Assembly (NCBI GenBank): GCA_905221605.1
Contig: CAJNDS010002204.1
Coordinates: 211,001 to 275,000 of the forward strand
Direction: 5' to 3'
DNA: 64,000 nucleotides
Source: Symbiodinium natans
Lineage: Eukaryota; Sar; Dinophyceae; Suessiales; Symbiodiniaceae
In this document: positions 46,374 to 57,521 of the stretch, piece by piece
How the letters are laid out: every line of letters begins with the position of its first letter
How positions within the stretch are numbered: position 1 is the first letter of the stretch
Notes under the pieces: model-generated
The model's database searches: none
What the model saw: the letters and a program-made list of their open reading frames with translations, nothing else
Told to the model about the DNA's origin: nothing
Program-made: the position numbers and the translations under genes

Positions 46374-49300
46374 ACCTCACTGAACGCACTAAGGATCACC
46401 CCTCAAAATTTCAAACCTGACAGTTTGGCTAAGGCTTAAGCCAAAATGCAGCATGTGCAACAAGACTGCATGTAAATGAAACATGCTCACCCAGAGCCTG
46501 CCTATCTCAAAGCATGAATATATCTCTCCAAAAGACCAATCAATAAGAACATACCAGTAAACAAAAAACCTAGCGAAAAAGCGAACTCCAACGATCCCCC
46601 GCTTTGAAAACAAAAAGCGGAACGAGCAGGGGCGATTCCGCTGCTCCGGCCTGCTTCAAGAGCTTCCTGCACATTCAAGCCAGGCTCCTGACAAGTCACA
46701 GTTTCAAAGCGCGCGTGTTCACAAGCTCGATCGATGAAGCTCCCAATGGCATGCGTCCCGGGTGTGCATGCAACAGAGCTGCAGCAAATCTAAGCTCTCG
46801 TTCAATTGTCGCTGCCATCCTCGCCTGCAGTCTATAAATCACAGCTAACACCTTTAGGCTGTCAGGATCCACAGAGTGAATCTATTGGAGGCTTGGACAC
46901 CTCTGCAGGCCAAAAAAAACGCCTTAAAGTTCTAAGAGCTCCAGGTGCTTTGCTGAAAGATGGCTAGCAATGTCGTGGCCAAGCCTAAGAGAAGAAAACG
47001 ACCACAAAAGATGCGGATATCCGAGCCTAGCGGGAATGTCTGGACTGTACAGCTCTTCAGGTCAGTATGAAAGAGTATGAAGATCCTAATTACAGTGTTT
47101 TCTCTACAATACACCAGGACATGGTGGACTTTTCACAACAGTGCATCGGTGCAGACCAATTGGAATGGGATGCTGAAGGGCACTGCAAGGGGACTTCTGA
47201 CTGAGATTTTATGAATTCTCACATCCTTCTGAAGGCTTCAACGGTCCCGCTCCTTCCGGGGATGTACCTGTGCCTGCATGTCTAAAATGGACAATCCCGC
47301 TTCTCGGCTGCAATCTTCTCTTTGAGTGCATGGCCCTCTGAGGGGTGGATGACAGGTGTGCATGCACATGAAGGCATTCAACCTTAAGGGTGTTCTTTGC
47401 CAATCATCGCTTGGCATGCACACCGATGCACACCTGCATACATTTGCCACTCCAACACCAGGATTCCGAGGCCCAGTCCTACAACTCTCGATTCTGCCAC
47501 TACACGCGTGTTCGGGTCCTGAACAGGTGCCTGTGACCACAGCGTGGGGCCGAACACTCGTACGCAAGGAATGCGCGGGAGAGCTGCGCGAGATCTGACG
47601 ATGTGTAAGTTCGACGTTAGCAAACCTCTGCGTGTGAGACAGCCACACATGTGATTGTGGGACATGACTCATCAGTTGGCATGCGCATACCTGACGCGCG
47701 AGAATTCTCCTAGTTAGTGGTTTAACTTTACTTAAGGAGAGAACCGATGCGAGAAATGAACCGAAACATCGCAACAGCTAGTGAGCGAAACAAACGAAGC
47801 ATTTGCTCGGATCGCAACATCGCCGTCTTCTTTAACGAGCAAAGCATGCATCCATTACCTTCATTCCCTTTACACTGAGCAGCATATGGGTCTGCGCGTG
47901 CCAATAATACCATACAGGCAGAAAGTGTGTCCTTTTCGCATCTGGATAAGAAGGAGGTGCTATTCCTCGGAGTCTCCGGCAAAGGTGCATGGGATGTGGC
48001 CTCTCGGCAGTGACACTTGGCTGGACAATCCCGTGAGCTGGTCCAACATGGACGGCGTGATCGAGTGTCCACGCCGCTCGAGCATCGGACTCCTCCAGCT
48101 AGCAGCCAGAAAGGCAGCTTCAAGCTTCCCCCTTGCGCCCTTCAACTCCAGGAGTCGCAAGGTGAAACATCAGAAAGTTCTGGCGGCTATATCCCCAGAA
48201 TTTCCCAGGCTTGGCAGCTAGGAACCTGCTAGTGAGCTGCAGCGTCATGTGCTTGGGATTGGAAAAGTCCAGCCACACACTGTGTCCTGACGAGTGGAAT
48301 TTCAGCAGCCAAGATCGATGATTTTGAAAGATCCTACTTCCACCCCGCGGTAATACCATCAGTCAGACAACTGGGTTTCTTGGATCTTTCATCCCAGCCG
48401 ACTAGCGCTCCGCCACATCACAGCTGCGCAACGTGCATCTGTGTCTTGTGAAGATTGTGACAGCGCTTTCTTGCTTTTCGACCCGGCTGCCCAGTCCACA
48501 GCCAACGATGGACCTGAAATCTGGACAAGGAGTCCGTCAGCACCGTGCAGCGGTCTGAGCTTTGGATGGATCGGAAAACGAAAGCAGGCGGTTCTTTCCT
48601 AAGGCCAGTGTAACCATTGTGCCGAACTGCATGGATAAGCGCGTGCACTGGGACTCCTGTCCTAGATATGAAGCACTAGCACGAGCAAACATGCTACACA
48701 GCCCAGCTTCGCATGGGCACAGAACTACAAGCTGCTCAGCTCCAATCATACGGGTGTCCAGTATTGTATGACAATCGACAAAAACACTAGCGTGTGCTGA
48801 GCAAGCAAAGCCATATTACCAGAAATCTGCCCCGGGATCCGGGATGAACTGAGAGGCATACGCAGACCAAAACAAAGGTTCCGCCTGGAAATGATTGCTC
48901 TTCAGCATCTTACTCGTCTTACGCAGGCCCAATCTAGCCGAGTCGTTGCGAGAAATCTCTGAGGTTTAACCCTGGATCCTGCTCTAGATGAGCCATGCAC
49001 TTTTGCATGACACAACCCAGAGTCCTCTTCTTTGGCAGGAAAGCTGAGACAAATGTCGGCAACTTTCGAAACAGGGACTGCCCGTTGGCAGCGTTAGGAC
49101 TCAGGCATAAAACATACGTTATGGACCTGACTCCTAGGCTGGAGGCGAGTCAACAGGACTTCTTCCTGCGTTTACATGGTGCGGCGCAAAGAGGATCCCC
49201 ATGATGCCTCCATGCAGCACCTGACACGGCATCAACCTTTCACAGTGTTGCAACATGTTGCAACGTTGCTGTGCAAGTCTAAGTAGCCGTCGCAGAACGT

Positions 49301-49862
49301 CTTGGACGTTCATCATCCGCTAGGATCCTCGGCACTCGTGTATCCAAACCGTCTCGGCCTGTCTCGGCGGATCAGCGCAAGCTCCCACAAGCAATCTTGT
49401 AAGTCCTTCGGTTGTCGATGTCAGCTGCCTCAACAACGGCATGGTATGGAGCCGGATACAATTCTACTAGGGGTTGACGATACAAGATCGTGAGGCTTCG
49501 TGATGCAAGGACGTCCATCGACTGATCATGGAGATTCATGGAGATTAAGCGAAATTGCTTCGTGCCCTTGGCTCAGGCTCCAAGAGTAGCAAACGAATGA
49601 GGATGCTGGTGCAGTGGTGTGCGGGGCGGCCACTCCTCGTGTGTGGGATTGTGTAGGGCATCCGGCTGGCGACAGAATGGATGAGTGCATGAAGGAGAAG
49701 GGGATACTCTAACTTACTCTAGTGCAAGCGGAATCCACCAGAAGGTGTCTCGGAATTTCCACGAGACCAACCTCACACAAGCCTTGTGAATGCAAACCGG
49801 TGCTGGAGCGACAACGCACATAGCAGAATCGACACGCGAAAGAGTCCCGGTGTGTGGCTTCT
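46374..49862. other. Intergenic DNA
   Basis: No supported gene. Longer frames (47238-47774 minus, 47781-48221 plus) lack motifs. Decamer duplications lie at 49246-49268 (TGTTGCAACA/G), 49351-49370 (GTCTCGGC-NN) and 49526-49545 (TCATGGAGAT). Confidence 0.4.
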
Positions 49863-50090
49863 TCATGGCGCTTCTCGCTTGTCCAGATTCAAGATGTTGC
49901 TAGGCTTCCCACTCTGAACTTGCCATCCTGATGGGTCCGAGGGGACTTGTGCTCGGAACTTCTCGGAACTGCTCTTACAAAAGGTCACCATCTCGGAAGT
50001 CCTTGCCAAAATCTGTGGGACGGATTCCGTGAAGCGGCTCATGGCCTCACAGCTACACTGGGAAGATCTGTGAAGTGAAGAGAATGCCAT
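49863..50090 (-). CDS. Candidate exon, unknown protein
   Basis: SRFTESVPQILARTSEMVTF, CKSSSEKFRAQVPSDPSGWQ and PSNILNLDKREAP before a stop read as protein over about 60 codons. No splice site fixed and no family known. Confidence 0.28.
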   Translation of the reverse strand: MAFSSLHRSSQCSCEAMSRFTESVPQILARTSEMVTFCKSSSEKFRAQVPSDPSGWQVQSGKPSNILNLDKREAP

Positions 50091-50766
50091 GAAGTGCCAC
50101 TCAACTCGGCTCGTTCACTACGCATCATTCCTCGCCTCCGAGTGTTGTCTCAATGCCATGGGCAGTGATTGCCCCAAAGCCATCAAAGCTTCTGTGCTCT
50201 TCGCGATCTCCTGAGAGCGCTAGGCCGCTAGGTCCCTGCCCATTTTGAGTTTTCGCATGTGCACGTGACTGGCCCAATCCAATGCAGTCAGAGCTGCACC
50301 CACATGCTGAGCAGCAAGGGCGTACACCGTGGCCTGCCCAAGCCATCAGCCAGCTTTCTGGAAGAAACTCGCTCTTCCAGCAAAGGTACGCATGAGACAT
50401 GAGAAGCACATGGAACAAGCGAGACAAGCCCATCACTGCTGTCTGCTACTGATGCTGTACTTCTAACGGATTCTCACGCAGTCACTCTTCACGGCAGTCC
50501 ATCGACACGCCAACTTTTTGGGACACACACACTAATGATACGGCAGGGAGCCGTCCACCTGAGGAACTCACGTGACTCAACTGGCCCGCGTGAAACAACT
50601 GTCATGCAGCATCAAAACAGCGACCAGTGAGGCCTCTGGCTCCGCCACCTTAGCAGCAAATTCCATGATCCCATGGTCAAGGTCCCAAGCAAACTCAACT
50701 GTGGGAGGGACCGATACCTAGGCAACTGCTGGGTCGCGTGAAGGCAAACGTTCATGTCTCTCTCGT
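50091..50766. other. Intergenic DNA
   Basis: The minus frame at 50125-50436 has no convincing content. Nothing else seen. Confidence 0.45.
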
Positions 50767-51505
50767 CTAGCCAGCTAGTCGTCTAGCTTGTACAATGAGT
50801 TGGCTACACCGAAGATTACCAAGTGCTGACATGAACCAAGTCTCCCCAAGCTTGAGCTCTTCGGGATGAAGGGTAGCTTTCTCCTCAAGGTGACCGTACA
50901 TGACATTACGTGGATTAGTTGCACATTGGACGCACCATGAATTTTCCAACCTCGAGGACCCTCAGTGACGGCAGGTCATCCTTGATCTCGCCCATATCCT
51001 CGAGAGGGGCTGTCGAGTTCCATCTGCATGCCATGACAAAACCCATGTCCGCAACAGTCACGGTTGAGCCACCTAGCCGGAGACAGCGAGCTGCCAGCAA
51101 GTACTGGGCTAAAAGGTGGCATTCCAATTCGTCTGAGTTTGCGCATTCCTACAACTCGGCTCTCACTGAGCCAGCCTTTGTACCAAAGGTGCAAGCAATT
51201 GCTGTCCAACATTACCGTACACCGAGAACACGGCTCTCATGTGAGTGTAGCCTAAAGAGGATTTCGCTCATTGTTCGACATGATCTTGACAACGCAGCTC
51301 CTCGGAGGGCGTTGGCAACGCCTGAAGCCACTGTTCGAGATTTGCATTCAGACTGTCTGCCCACAGCCAAGCCTCTTCCAGCTTTTTCTCGGGCACACAA
51401 AGCGAGGCCTGACAGCGATTCCACCCTACAGTACCAGCAATGTTGACAGCGAGCTGTTGCTCTCAGCAGGTCAAGGATCTGTGTGCAGGGCTTCCACTTC
51501 ACCAT
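50767..51505 (-). CDS. Candidate multi-exon gene segment, unknown
   Basis: Three minus-strand stretches read as protein. About 51470-51280 gives NIAGTVGWNRCQASLCVPEK, then KLEEAWLWADSLNANLEQWL and QALPTPSEELRCQDHVEQ before a TGA. About 51120-50940 gives LLAQYLLAARCLRLGGSTVT, VADMGFVMACRWNSTAPLED and MGEIKDDLPSLRVLEVGKFM, followed at once by GTGCGT, a donor-like site. About 50890-50770 gives HLEEKATLHPEELKLGETWF and MSALGNLRCSQLIVQARRL. They may be consecutive exons, with the middle one spliced into the last. No domain recognised. Confidence 0.32.
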
Positions 51506-52105
51506 CCTCTTCCAGAGATAGTGTCTCGAAAACCTGCGATTTTGTATTCAGCTCGCTGCTCCTAGATCACAAATTTGCACAAAGTCGCCCATAAGTGTGA
51601 ATAGACTCAATTCAGCGACTACGCCTAGATTCCCGAAACCCCATAACTCACGAACTCCATACTGTGCATCCCTCACAGGCGCATGCAAGAGCTCTTCACA
51701 CATTACTCTGCTTACGCACACTTTATGAGTTGTTTCGTTTTTTTTGTTCGCTTCTCAATATTGCTCTTCGTCTTATGATGTTTCTTATTTTCGTTGCTTT
51801 CTTTCGTGATTATGTTTCTGCCTTTCCGTATCTGTTTATGTCGTTATTCAATTTTATCTGACGCGGTCTCTTTCTTTCCTTCTTTCTGGCCATGCCGAAG
51901 TGGCGGCGCGCAGGTAGGGCCGAAGGGTCTTCTTCTGCTGGGGTAGAGCCGGCAGGGTCCCTTCTGCCTGGAGGACTCGAAAGTCCTCTGCGGAATGTGC
52001 ACCCGAGTCACGTGACTGTTCGTGACACTCTCAAGGACGATTTGTCTCTTTTCATATGTTTTTGTCTTTTCTGGTTTCGCTGACCCGCCAGGTGGCGGCA
52101 ATGCC
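51506..52105. other. T-rich leader-like stretch, plus strand
   Basis: 51715-51890 is strongly T-rich on the plus strand. It is followed by an ATG (51893) and a Gly/Arg/Pro-rich frame of about 50 codons that runs into another T-rich segment (52035-52080) ending CCCGCCAG. That could be a small GA-AG intron, but the downstream frames are ambiguous. No family recognised. Confidence 0.3.
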
Positions 52106-52366
52106 TCATGCTCGACGTGGCAGATCCGGGCGTGGCGACAGGGAGGGAAGGAGGAGCTTCGTGATCCCGTGAGAAGCGAGTGGGTCAAGACCTTGGCTGT
52201 GCGTCGAATGTACTGCAGGCTCTTGCCAGTAATGCGACGTCGGCTGCGATTGAAGTTGGAGGCCGTTGACACGTGCTAACGGCCCCTCAATGTACAGGGC
52301 CATGAGTGCCGCCTTGCGTCCACGGTGGCGGCCGCATAGGCTTCGCAACACGTTGTCACCATCCAT
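52106..52366 (-). CDS. Short ORF downstream of the relict spliced leader
   Basis: First ATG-started frame (86 codons) on the minus strand after the spliced-leader-like sequence, separated from it by about 120 bp. It begins MDGDNVLRSLCGRHRGRKAA. No family is recognised, and plus-strand frames over the same bases are also open. It is listed because its position makes it the natural candidate for the message that carried the leader. Confidence 0.25.
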   Translation of the reverse strand: MDGDNVLRSLCGRHRGRKAALMALYIEGPLARVNGLQLQSQPTSHYWQEPAVHSTHSQGLDPLASHGITKLLLPSLSPRPDLPRRA

Positions 52367-52484
52367 CGGCAGCGAATTAATGGCTCGGGGACTTAAGCGA
52401 CAAACTCCCCCTGTTCCCGCTTTACCGCCTGGGACTAGCTTATGCTAATTTGCTGCGTGGCCCAAGCCAGGGGGGAGATGTCGA

Positions 52485-52503
52485 CTTGAGCCAAAGTGGC
52501 TAC
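52485..52503 (-). other. Relict dinoflagellate spliced leader
   Basis: On the minus strand this reads GTAGCCACTTTGGCTCAAG and matches the last 19 nt of the 22-nt dinoflagellate spliced leader (GTAGCCATTTTGGCTCAAG) at 18 of 19 positions. The first three leader positions are lost. It is followed by TCGACATC and not by a GT donor, so it is not a spliced-leader RNA gene. The known explanation for such sequences is reverse transcription of a trans-spliced mRNA and re-insertion into the genome. Confidence 0.8.
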
Positions 52504-55500
52504 TTTCTTGTTGTTTATGTTTTGCTTTGCCTTTTTCTTCTTCTTGCTATTTTTTGTTTATTATTCGGCGGCGTTTTATTCCGTGTCCTCCATTTTTGTC
52601 TCTTCTTATCGCTACCCGTTTTTCTGTCATCTGTCTCTCCCTCTCTCAATCTCTCTCGCGGTCACGCTGAGGCACGCTCATACTCTCACTCCCAAACACG
52701 AGATCAGTTAAAGATAATGCGAACCTTGCTGTCACTCTTCTTCATCACACCACAGCCGGGCCCAGGAACAACGAAGCACCTCCAAATCGGAGATCATGCA
52801 GCAGTCCGTTCCGCCAGGTGTCAAGAAATGTCAAGAAAGTATCACTGGCTTCAAGATTCCTAGTTCGACAGACATCAAGCACCGAGAATTTGCAAGCGAA
52901 AGCACAAGCAATAAACCTGCTCACTTGCGTCTCCCTCATTCCAATTGCTTCCCGCGCTTTGACTTTGGGCTTGCAGCAACTGCTCCTACCAATTCGCAGT
53001 AGTCCTGATGAACGTATTGGAACTCGGCCACACCCGAGCTGCGCACAATGAGAAGACCAACACCGCTCAACAAACATCCTCAACAGCATGCACGAGCATC
53101 TGAACTGTGCGGGTAGACTTACTGAGACAAAAGGGGAAGGTGTCGCTTGACATTCCATTGCTTCGGACTGGAATCTCCACATCTTGAATTCGCTCGGAGG
53201 CTAAACATCTGCTGCACCTCAATTCGTCAATGTGCGTCTTGGCGTTGGGCTTTATGCTCGGCAGGTGATCTGACATCCTGGGTGCAGACTTGGTGCAGCA
53301 AGACTGGCGCAAACTCCTCTGGTGACACTGCCACTGACAGTGATGACTCCAAGCCATGCAAAGCCATGCTAAGCCATGTGCTCGTGCAACAGCTGGAGCA
53401 GGCTGAGATTCATCTCCTGTTGGCTGATTGCAAGCGGGTTTTGTGTTTGACGAAGCTTGATAATCGAACGACGCCTTCTGGAAGTGTTCTAGCGGAAGAT
53501 CGTTATCATCCTGACCAAAGGGCATTTCGAGCTGCGCAGCCACCTGTCATTTGCACAACAGGTCTGCGACTTTTCATGCTCGGATATTTCCTGGTCCAGC
53601 ACAAGGATCTGTCCCGGACTTCGGGCTCATGCAGACCATTGCGCCCACACGGCTGGCTCAAGGCTATGGCAAAATGAGATGTCCAGGGCTCGCCTGGTTC
53701 AGAGCAAACATGCCAAACACAGGAACGAAGGTCACCTTGGGCAGTGGCATGGGCGACGCATTAGCAATTAAATGCGCAACGGAATGCTCCAACAACCCCC
53801 AATGCAGAAACGTGAAGAAACCAATACCCGTTGCGTACTACTGCAAACATTGGCTTGCATGATCGAACTGAAGCACTTGCATCTCTGCACACTGATTGCC
53901 GCGAAATATTTACTTCCATCTGCGAGGCAACTGCGTCCCTGCCCATCACATCCAAGCAGACCCAGCGACTGTTAGCGACTCAATTACAAATCATTAGGTT
54001 GACAATCTTCTCATTGGATCTGGGTGGCAGGAATTGCCCACTGGTAGCTCGTCATGAAGGACGTCACCTAAACTGACAGCTTCACTGCAATCTGAAAATG
54101 AGGATCCTACAACATGTTGCCCCCATCTTCTTGGTTGTCTTGCCAAGCGGCCACGCACGGAGTGAAAACAGAGTGCACAACCAAGAGGAGCATGATAATT
54201 TGCGCCCACGGGAAAGGGAAGTTTGTATCCTGTCAAGCAGGCCCCAAACAAATCCGTGCATTTTCATGCTAAGTGCTTGCAACAAGACTACAAGGCACCT
54301 TGATCTTCACGGCATTCCTGGCTCCGCTTGTGACCAACATGCTTACATATGTTTACACATGTTCATGTGTTTTGGCAATGCAGTGTAAGTGTGCATTTTG
54401 AGAAGGACGGGCTCCCTGCAACCAAGCAGCAACAGATTCACAAACCCTCGCGACAGAGTCTGGTACACTCCTGGCAGTTCGTGCAGCGACTTTGATGAAT
54501 CCTCTACATCTTACACAGGAAGCGTCTGCTCACCACCACATATCGCAGGAAGACAGCAAATTGTTTCGTGACATTTGCCTTGTTCCTTGTCTTGTAGACT
54601 TGCGAGACATGCGAAGCAGCACAAGCAGAACATCATGTGGAAATATCCGCTGACCCCCGGGTCGGCGCCAGTGAAACCTTTGTTCTGCTTGCCCTTGGCT
54701 CTTCACATTCTACTTCTGAAGAGCTCCAGTCTACGCCCACGCCCTCACCGTCACCACCACTCTCCCGCCCACCGCGCCCGCGCAAACTTACCTCTTTCAT
54801 AGGGAATGTTGAAGAGGCTCCAGCCCCCCCCCCCCCCCCCATCGCGGGAACCTCGTTCATAAGATCGTGCTAAACGGCTCCACGCGACCCTCACCGCTCT
54901 CACCACTCCCTCTACAAAATGGAAACAGGAACCATCTATATACCCTGCCCTGCCATGTACCCTCCCCCTGCCCCCTACTCCCTAGTCCCTCTGCCATGTA
55001 AAGACTACCTCACCCCCTACACCAACCTGACCGCCTCAGACCTCCTAGGGAATGGAAGGTGAAGTGGAGCCTCCCCCTTACTTGGGGCGTTTTAACTCCT
55101 AAACCCCGAACCCTCACTTGAGGGATGCTGTTCTCGTTCTCGGGGTACACAGCGTCGGCTCCAACACTCTCCCTGGCTTCCATCCTTGCTTAAGGAATAC
55201 ACCTTGTAAAGTGAACTTTAAGTAGGGTTTAGGGCTTTCTTATATTCTGATTGTTTATGAATTAAGAGGCTAAACTATATAGGAATCCGTCTTATGATGT
55301 TCCCGAATTAAGGGGGTTCCCGGGGCAAATCATGGATGAGCCAGGATGTGGAGGACACAAGGCATGGATGGCAGGGCGAGGTGAACCTCCAAAGTAACTC
55401 AGGGTTTAGGGTAAGGGGTTTGGGGTTTAGAGTTTCGGGTCCCGGAGCCTTATTCCAGGGAGCCCCATCTCTGTGGAGATCGGTGGCACGTGCGCTGGCC

Positions 55501-57521
55501 CTTACCATATAATCCTCAAACCCATCTTGTACCATCGTGCTTCTCATCTGCAGCTACGATGATCAATGCTCGGCCCAAGCACGCGAGAGGATGGGCGGTG
55601 GAATGTCCAAAACACCTGTTTGGGATTCATAGATGCAGGATACACTCTCAAGCGGTCTGATGCAACGTGCAAGCAGCATTGTGGCATTGTATACATGCAA
55701 CTTGCCTATGCGCAGATTGTGCGTGATGAGAACCTGATCAGAAGACGACTCTCCACCCGGGAAGGAGTAAGAAAAACTGTCCGCAACTTGGCCTGGATCA
55801 TGTGCTGCAGCGCGCATACCTCATGCTAGCGCGAGCTGACTTGCTTTACTCTACTTTGCTGCAACGGCGATTCGATTAACCTGATGGTTCTGCATGTTTG
55901 TGTGCTTCGGACCTTGTTCCAATCGTACTTCAGCTTGCAGTCACGCAGGATCCGCCTGGGCAGCAACGGCAGTGTGATGCAAATTTCGCCAGTGGGGATC
56001 GGAACATGGGACAAAGCTACGGAATGCATCCAAACCACAAAGTTGCGGAGTCCAGTGACATGACGTCGATGGTCTTTCAGGTACGGCAGTCACAAGGTAT
56101 TCGCTCACACGGACCAGACTCATTGCCCACTGCTGCCGCATGCTAAGATTCTTCCAAAAAGGCCAACCTGGTAGCTGTCATCCTTGCTGCCACTAATCTC
56201 GTCCTTGCAGGCGCGAACATGCGCAAAACTATGTAAGCTGAGAGCTCCTCAGGCAGCGGTAGGTCTGCCAGGCTTGCGATGTCAACGTGAACCGTGAACC
56301 GAAAGGCGAAAAAACGATTCATAGCAAGAGACCTACGCTCGAAACTTGAACATAGTATGCATAAGGCAACCTGTCACACACCTTTAGGACTCGACACATG
56401 TACACAGGCAAACTGATCCATTCTGAAAGGGCCCCATTGTTGTACTTTGCTACTTTGATGTCTTGGGAATCCTGAGGCAGCTGCCGGCTCTGCGACTGCA
56501 AAGAGCTTTAGTGACTTTTGCACTGAGTACCGGATTGCTCCCCACTCCCCATGCAAGAAAAAACTAAAGAAGACTGGAAATCAATTGACTCAATTGTACA
56601 CCTCCAAAAGCCCCTGCTTTGGCATTGGACGTGCGCACCTCCACCTCATCTCATGTTCGTCTGGTCTTGCAAAGCATACCCGAGCGTACTCAGTCATAGT
56701 CCTTGTATCTCCTCATGCTCCTTTCCTTCATGACAAGTTCAGCTTGACTCCAGATGCGACCATCGCTTGGACTCTCGTTAGGATCAAATTTTGTGTTCGA
56801 AAAGCGTACTGAATGCATGTGGTGGACGGCTGAGGGCTCCAGTGGGAACCTTGGTGCACTTAATCCTAATTTTGGTCTTCGAGAGGCCGGAACACAGTTG
56901 CGCTGAGCACCACCCAGGTACATGCCCAACCATTCTGCAACCCACCAGTGTGTCTCATCCATTTGCATGACCTCGTCACCTCCGTACACTGATTAAGGCT
57001 TTTGTGCTGGCAAGCCATGGTGTGCACAACATGCGACTCGGAGAAGGACATGGCAATCTCTGCATGGTTCGATTGAGGCTGCTGCGAGGGCCGAGCCGTG
57101 CATCAGGGATGTCAAGCGAACCAGGGTGTGCCGGAACTGCATCACTTCCTGGAGAGCGGTGGCCACTTAGGGACTCTCCAGCAATGCACAGCACAATGTG
57201 AAGCACAGTTCCTGCACAACCGGCACCAGATGTTTCTTCGCAATGCTGGTGCTGAAGCATGCTTCTGAAGCATGCTGATGCATGCAGAAGCATCCGTGTA
57301 AAGAGTTTCTAAAACTCATGCTTACCATGGCTTAGCACTCGTGTTGCCTGTCGCTGTGCGACTGAGCTCTGCAGTACATGTTCTCAAACGGCAGATGTCT
57401 TACCAATTCTTTCTTCTGAGTGGTGTGGCGAGGAGTTCGTCGACGTCATTTGAAAGTCTAGGTCACCCTGATAGCTGATTTTTTGCTGGTCTTGCTTTTA
57501 TTGGTAATTTGGTTCGCCTCC
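52504..57521. other. Intergenic DNA, largely featureless
   Basis: 52504-52640 is T-rich. A decamer repeat AAGCCATG-NN x3 lies at 53351-53380, and a 17-C run at 54824-54840. CCCTAAACC/GGGTTTAGGG pieces lie near 55095 and 55385-55440. A plus frame at 53551-53862 has a Cys pattern (KCATECSNNPQCR) loosely like a PAN/apple domain but is too short to call. Other frames look random. Confidence 0.4.
54824..54840 (+). repeat. Poly-C tract (17 C)
   Basis: Seventeen consecutive C. Confidence 0.95.

Noticed and set aside
47238-47774. 178-codon minus-strand ORF
   Set aside because: Cys/Arg/Ser-rich random-looking sequence without motif or splice support.
53761-53830. PAN/apple domain
   Set aside because: Only a C-x3-C-x5-C pattern over a dozen residues; the rest of the domain is absent.
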